DNA of 43,077 nucleotides from positions 1 to 43,077 of the IMG/VR virus record IMGVR_UViG_3300009155_000101, one strand, 5' to 3'. Below, piece after piece: positions 39,717 to 43,077 of this stretch; the stretch's first letter is position 1, and every line of letters starts with the position of its first letter. This DNA comes from a virus. A model generated the notes under the pieces. The model worked only from the letters and a program-made list of their open reading frames with translations, ran no database searches and had not been told where the DNA came from. The position numbers and the translations under genes are program-made.

Positions 39717-41645
39717 TCAGCCGTTGAATGCTGCGTCACTTGCGTTTTTCTTGATTGCAGTCTTTTCTGGGATTGCAGTAACCGAGATGCCCGTGGAATC
39801 AATCATCAAGATCTGATTTCTGCGACCGAAGATGTCCTTCTTCTTGGGTACAACCGTCAGCGACAAGGTTGTTGCACCATCAGCCAAATATTCTGCCTTG
39901 AAGTTACGAAGGGTGACCAAGCCCGTGGTGTAATCAATAGTGCCGATGTTCTTGATGACAACGATCTTGTTTGCACCATCGAGTTTGTAGATACGCACAA
40001 CACCGTAACCATCATCATCCATATAGCAATCAACGATTGGCTTGGTCACCGCGCTAGATGTCAAGTCTTGATATCCAAACACGCTGCTCGACAAAATTGG
40101 CGAGTATCCATCAATTGGATGCAGCAGTTCGTTGTCAAACTTGATGTTGTATGGAGCAGCCCTACCTAGGTTTGGCTCAAACATCTTGGACAAAGTGATA
40201 TCTACTGTGTTTGAATTGACCGCAGGCGACGATCCATCGATGATGGACGAGAACTTTGACTGTCTAAAATCCCGCTCAAACATTCCTAGGTAGGAATTGT
40301 TGAACGACTTGATGAATGTCGATGCTCTTGACTGCACACCCTCTGCATTCATGGTTGTCTTGGACTCATCGTAGTAAATGGTCACCGATGGGTTGATATA
40401 AAGGATTTCGGGATCTACCACTTCGGGAGTGATTGTGACAAGGTTCCGCTGACCGAGAATGGTCTTTTCGATTGCTTGCTTTTCCGACAGGGAAAGCCGC
40501 GAACCAACCTTGGGCTTAATGCTGATGTACACCTTGCCATACTGCGGGGGGTCATTTTCCTCGCCTCCCCAGATAAAGAAAGCATCAGCCCGATCCGAGT
40601 ATTCGCGCCCAAGCAATGCCTTATAATCGTCAGCGGTGACTGCGCGATCCTGTGCCTGATAGTTTCGGGGGGCATAGTAACGAATCGATTCCGTATCTTC
40701 GGGATTCTGACCACCAAAAGAAGACAGCACCTTTCCATTTGCATCCGTCTTGACCCTGACTTCATATACCGTGTTGTCGCTGCATGTAATCACGCGCTTC
40801 GTCGGTGTATCGTTGAATCCAATACCATTACCCGCTGCACCGTTGGTGTTGACATAGAGAATCGTCACAAGGTTGCCGTTTTCAATTGCCTTGCCGACCA
40901 CGCCATCACCGAAATAGACTTCCCACAAGCCATCCCGACCCTGTTGTGTAAAGAATACCGTGGAAGTCGAGTCCAACTTGTTTACATCTGTGGATCTCTT
41001 CCATATCTGTGCAGTTCCCGTGCTGTCGGTCTGTGACCGCTGAACGACCACACCCACAGTATCGATATCGACACTCAAGTCGGGGATGGTGAACCGAGCA
41101 GCGGTTCCCCCCTGTGTATTTGCCACATAAGACAACCGCTTCTGATACCCCTGATAGAGCGTCACATTCTGTACGATGTTTTCACCATTGACCCGCGCTG
41201 CCTTGTATGTGTCTAGAGTGACGAAATTGACTGCCTTGCCCTCCAAATCCTTACCACGGAAAATCGATCCCTTTTCAAGGAACTTCTTGCCTTGAACGAC
41301 TGACTGTGTGAACGCATCGGTGGCTGGATTGCCAGGTGTCAGCACGACATCAACGACCAACTGCGATGCCTTCCTAGAACGAGGGGTATAGTTTAGGTGC
41401 TTCGCAAGAGAGACCACGGATTGCCGCATGACTGCCGAGTCCAAGAACGACTCGTTTGCCACCATGTTGGCGTAAAACGCCTGATAGTGGGTGTTGTATG
41501 CGAGGAGGTCAAGTACGATTGACAGAGCAGATCCCTCAAAGTCATAGTCTTTGAACTGCTCCTGTCCGCGCAAGTACTCCTTGAGGTTCGTCTTGATCTG
41601 ATCGAACTCAAGCGAATCAATTGGGGTGTTTGAGGTATTGCTCAT
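39717..41645 (-). CDS. 6: Baseplate wedge protein gp6
   Basis: The 642-residue product matches T4 gp6 in length (660) and pattern. The N-terminal region has the typical DYDFEGSALSIVLDLLAYNTHYQAFYANMVANESFLDSAVMRQSVVSLA block (about 38-86). The centre contains DGVVGKAIENGNLVTILYVNTNGAAGNGI (about 250-280), shared with J-type baseplate proteins, and YYAPRNYQAQDRAVTADDYKALL. gp6 forms the ring that links the six wedges. It overlaps the gp25 gene by four bases and precedes the gp7-position gene, in T4-like order. Confidence 0.93.
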   Translation of the reverse strand: MSNTSNTPIDSLEFDQIKTNLKEYLRGQEQFKDYDFEGSALSIVLDLLAYNTHYQAFYANMVANESFLDSAVMRQSVVSLAKHLNYTPRSRKASQLVVDVVLTPGNPATDAFTQSVVQGKKFLEKGSIFRGKDLEGKAVNFVTLDTYKAARVNGENIVQNVTLYQGYQKRLSYVANTQGGTAARFTIPDLSVDIDTVGVVVQRSQTDSTGTAQIWKRSTDVNKLDSTSTVFFTQQGRDGLWEVYFGDGVVGKAIENGNLVTILYVNTNGAAGNGIGFNDTPTKRVITCSDNTVYEVRVKTDANGKVLSSFGGQNPEDTESIRYYAPRNYQAQDRAVTADDYKALLGREYSDRADAFFIWGGEENDPPQYGKVYISIKPKVGSRLSLSEKQAIEKTILGQRNLVTITPEVVDPEILYINPSVTIYYDESKTTMNAEGVQSRASTFIKSFNNSYLGMFERDFRQSKFSSIIDGSSPAVNSNTVDITLSKMFEPNLGRAAPYNIKFDNELLHPIDGYSPILSSSVFGYQDLTSSAVTKPIVDCYMDDDGYGVVRIYKLDGANKIVVIKNIGTIDYTTGLVTLRNFKAEYLADGATTLSLTVVPKKKDIFGRRNQILMIDSTGISVTAIPEKTAIKKNASDAAFNG

Positions 41646-42034
41646 CGTAGTCTCTGTAGTGCAACAGTTGTCGAGAACAACCGCTGCACATTTTTGATGG
41701 TGAAATGGATTGTAATGCGGATCTCGTTTTTATCTAGCACATCCACTATGTCTATTGTTGCAGCATTGACCCGAGTTTCATACACCCGAATCATGTTTGC
41801 AATTCGCTTTTTCAATTCCACGACAGCGATTGGATCTACGAGTTCGAACAGAATGTCTTGAACTCCTGAACTGATTTCTGGGTGGAAAGGCTTCTCATTC
41901 TTGCGTAGCAGGATCAAGTTCCGAAGAGACCGCTTGATCGCTTCCTCGTCGCGGCGAAGGGCAACATCATTCGACAAAAGATTGCGGTCGAAGTTGATGT
42001 CAAGATCGATGGATGTATTGGTTGCTTTTGCCAT
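41642..42034 (-). CDS. 25: Baseplate wedge protein gp25 (GPW/gp25 family)
   Basis: The 130-residue product has the GPW/gp25 pattern: SIDLDINFDRN near the start, DEEAIKRSLRNLILLRKNEKPFHPEISSGVQDILFE (about 29-64), and a central ELKKRIANMIRVYETRV helix followed by two strands. Length matches T4 gp25 (132). It joins gp6 in the wedge core and contacts the sheath. The start overlaps the stop of the upstream gene as TAATG, and the end overlaps gp6, so the whole group is translationally coupled. Confidence 0.93.
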   Translation of the reverse strand: MAKATNTSIDLDINFDRNLLSNDVALRRDEEAIKRSLRNLILLRKNEKPFHPEISSGVQDILFELVDPIAVVELKKRIANMIRVYETRVNAATIDIVDVLDKNEIRITIHFTIKNVQRLFSTTVALQRLR

Positions 42035-42672
42035 TATCGCAATGCCAGTTCAAGTTCGATGTAATCACGCGATTGCTCAAAATGATGAGCCATGAGTCGT
42101 TCGTGTTCTCCCGTGGGGATCTTCTCTTCGTCAAACCATTCCAACTCCACAAATCCAATGTATAGTTCCTGCTTCATGATCGGGAGGATTGCGTATCCAA
42201 CGATACCGTTTGACTTGTTGTATGATCGGAAATACCCATCGGGCATGATCTCTGTGTGATAGACCCTTGGGTCGTTATCGCGCATCGTTTCGATGAGGTT
42301 CCAGAACATGGTGACAAGGATGTTCTGCAAATTGCCGCCGTCATACGGAACGCCTCGCTCACACGATTCATGAGTGATGCTGAACTTCTTCATCGGGGTT
42401 CCATCAAGGAATTTTCCACCGTTGTGAAAATGGGCAATACGCGCTCTATCGGCCTTGACCTTAATCCGCAGATCGGTCAATGTTTCATGAATGACGGTGT
42501 GCTTTGCCTGATATGTGGATCCCTTGATGCTGATCGATGCTTCTTCGATCTGCTTCTTTTCCTCGCTTGCCGCGCGGGTGCGGGCATACACGATGCCCGT
42601 GATGATTCCACCAATCATGCTTGAGAGGGCAATCCCGAGTTCAAACCAACCTTGAATTAGCGATGAGAACAT
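42034..42672 (-). CDS. Membrane-anchored protein with a GAF-like domain
   Basis: The 212-residue product has an N-terminal hydrophobic segment (about 8-30), a basic/acidic helix (31-75), and a globular domain (about 76-205). The domain has RARIAHFHNGGKFLDG (76-91), a SITHES turn, a pair of helices and a closing LYIGFVELEW strand, resembling GAF-type sensor domains in order of elements; the resemblance is by eye only. GGAGG precedes the ATG. It lies between PAAR and gp25 in a tightly overlapping operon. A late membrane or injection-related role is possible; no function is known to me. Confidence 0.6.
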   Translation of the reverse strand: MFSSLIQGWFELGIALSSMIGGIITGIVYARTRAASEEKKQIEEASISIKGSTYQAKHTVIHETLTDLRIKVKADRARIAHFHNGGKFLDGTPMKKFSITHESCERGVPYDGGNLQNILVTMFWNLIETMRDNDPRVYHTEIMPDGYFRSYNKSNGIVGYAILPIMKQELYIGFVELEWFDEEKIPTGEHERLMAHHFEQSRDYIELELALR

Positions 42673-42675
42673 CCA

Positions 42676-42963
42676 TCAACCTCCACAGTAGACATTGGTG
42701 CTGCCCCTAGCACAAGCGGAGCCGCAATGGACAGGATCAGCCACCCGTGCTGCGGGACGGCTGTTGATAAAGACCGATGAGGAACCCATTGCGGTCTTGC
42801 TTTGGTGACAAGACGGGCCGCAGCAATGCGTTGCCCAACCGTCTCCCTTTCGGTGCCAGCCAAGACTGTTTACGAATACATTCTTTGACCCCTCCAAGTT
42901 TCTACGGGGTGGGAAGCATCCGTGACCTGAGCAAATATCGGTATGTCTGTGGGCGGCTGGCAT
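42676..42963 (-). CDS. PAAR-domain baseplate spike tip protein
   Basis: The 95-residue product is a compact PAAR protein: MPAAHRHTDICSGHGCFPPR at the start, then several Gly-turn repeats with conserved His and Cys (ATHCCGPSCH, PVHCGSACA) that would bind a metal ion at the needle tip. It caps the central spike like T4 gp5.4 and helps pierce the outer membrane. AAGGAG lies six bases before the ATG. It is followed after three bases by the GAF-like protein gene and preceded by a short reading frame behind a late motif. Confidence 0.88.
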   Translation of the reverse strand: MPAAHRHTDICSGHGCFPPRRNLEGSKNVFVNSLGWHRKGDGWATHCCGPSCHQSKTAMGSSSVFINSRPAARVADPVHCGSACARGSTNVYCGG

Positions 42964-42971
42964 ATAACTCC

Positions 42972-43052
42972 TTAGCAGTCTTTGAAATAACCCCGATCCT
43001 TCATTGTGGCAAGATACTCCTTATTTGTCACGGGCTTGCCATCTATGAACAT
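42972..43052 (-). CDS. Very short reading frame (26 codons) or C-terminal end of a cut-off gene
   Basis: From the ATG at 43052 the frame encodes MFIDGKPVTNKEYLATMKDR plus six more residues ending in Cys, with AGGAA upstream and a TAAATA motif at 43064-43069. Because the frame stays open to the window edge, it may instead be the C-terminal end of a larger gene that starts beyond 43077. The motif favours a small gene, since nearly all other copies lie between genes. Its stop is directly before the PAAR ribosome binding site. Confidence 0.4.
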   Translation of the reverse strand: MFIDGKPVTNKEYLATMKDRGYFKDC

Positions 43053-43063
43053 CTGATTCCTGA

Positions 43064-43069
43064 TATTTA
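43064..43069 (-). promoter_or_regulatory. Putative late promoter core for the PAAR-gp25-gp6 operon (CTAAATAT)
   Basis: ATCCTAAATATCAGGA fits the consensus. It lies 11 bases before the 26-codon frame and about 100 bases before PAAR. Confidence 0.55.
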
Positions 43070-43077
43070 GGATGAAC

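Noticed and set aside
1-43077. tRNA genes, CRISPR arrays, insertion sequences, integrase or attachment sites
   Set aside because: No cloverleaf-like segments, spaced repeats, transposase or recombinase motifs were seen; gaps between genes are all shorter than about 100 bases, so little room remains.

Overview
The window is a long stretch of a T4-like contractile-tail phage (myovirus) genome, probably lytic and in the broad group that includes the marine T4-like cyanophages. The evidence is an almost complete head, neck, tail and baseplate gene set in T4 order: on the minus strand, reading from high to low coordinates, PAAR tip, gp25, gp6, a gp7-position wedge protein, gp8, a DUF4815-type protein, fibre proteins, gp13, gp14, gp15, gp16, gp17, gp18, gp19, gp20, core genes, gp21, gp22 and gp23. 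The host cannot be told from the sequence. Base composition is close to even, and no tRNA, CRISPR array, integrase or insertion sequence was seen.

Layout. Bases 1-2376 hold seven small rightward genes: a 5'-truncated zinc-dependent deaminase-fold protein followed by short unknown proteins. Two of these genes have sigma70-like promoters, so the block looks early or middle. It ends at a hairpin terminator (2399-2422) that can work in both directions. From 2448 to the right end nearly everything is leftward virion morphogenesis. The exception is a small rightward island at 4937-5291, with one gene of 107 codons and an overlapping 45-codon very basic reading frame that has a near-perfect ribosome binding site.

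Regulation. The leftward transcription units start at a recurrent motif, consensus (C/A)TAAATA(C/T)C, which resembles the T4 late promoter core TATAAATA. I find it in 13 short spans between or at the ends of minus-strand genes, once inside a small minus-strand gene, and once on the plus strand in front of the island. At four genes the motif lies only 5-7 bases before the ATG with no Shine-Dalgarno sequence, which predicts leaderless or nearly leaderless late mRNAs. Most other motif-driven genes have a longer leader with a clear AAGGAG-like site. A strong hairpin with a GAAA loop ends the major capsid unit and abuts the next late promoter.

How the genes work together. gp20, gp21, gp22 and gp23 build and mature the prohead. 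gp16 and gp17 package DNA. gp13, gp14 and gp15 close the head and join it to the gp18/gp19 tail. The gp6, gp8 and gp25 wedge proteins with PAAR form the baseplate. Two large proteins with tail-collar domains and several unknown structural proteins make fibres. Accessory features of interest are a glycosyltransferase with a helical-repeat tail inside the fibre cluster, a membrane-anchored GAF-like protein between PAAR and gp25, two tail-tube-like paralogues after the capsid gene, and a GLYxDGxGKGASxP motif shared by the scaffold protein and a second core protein.
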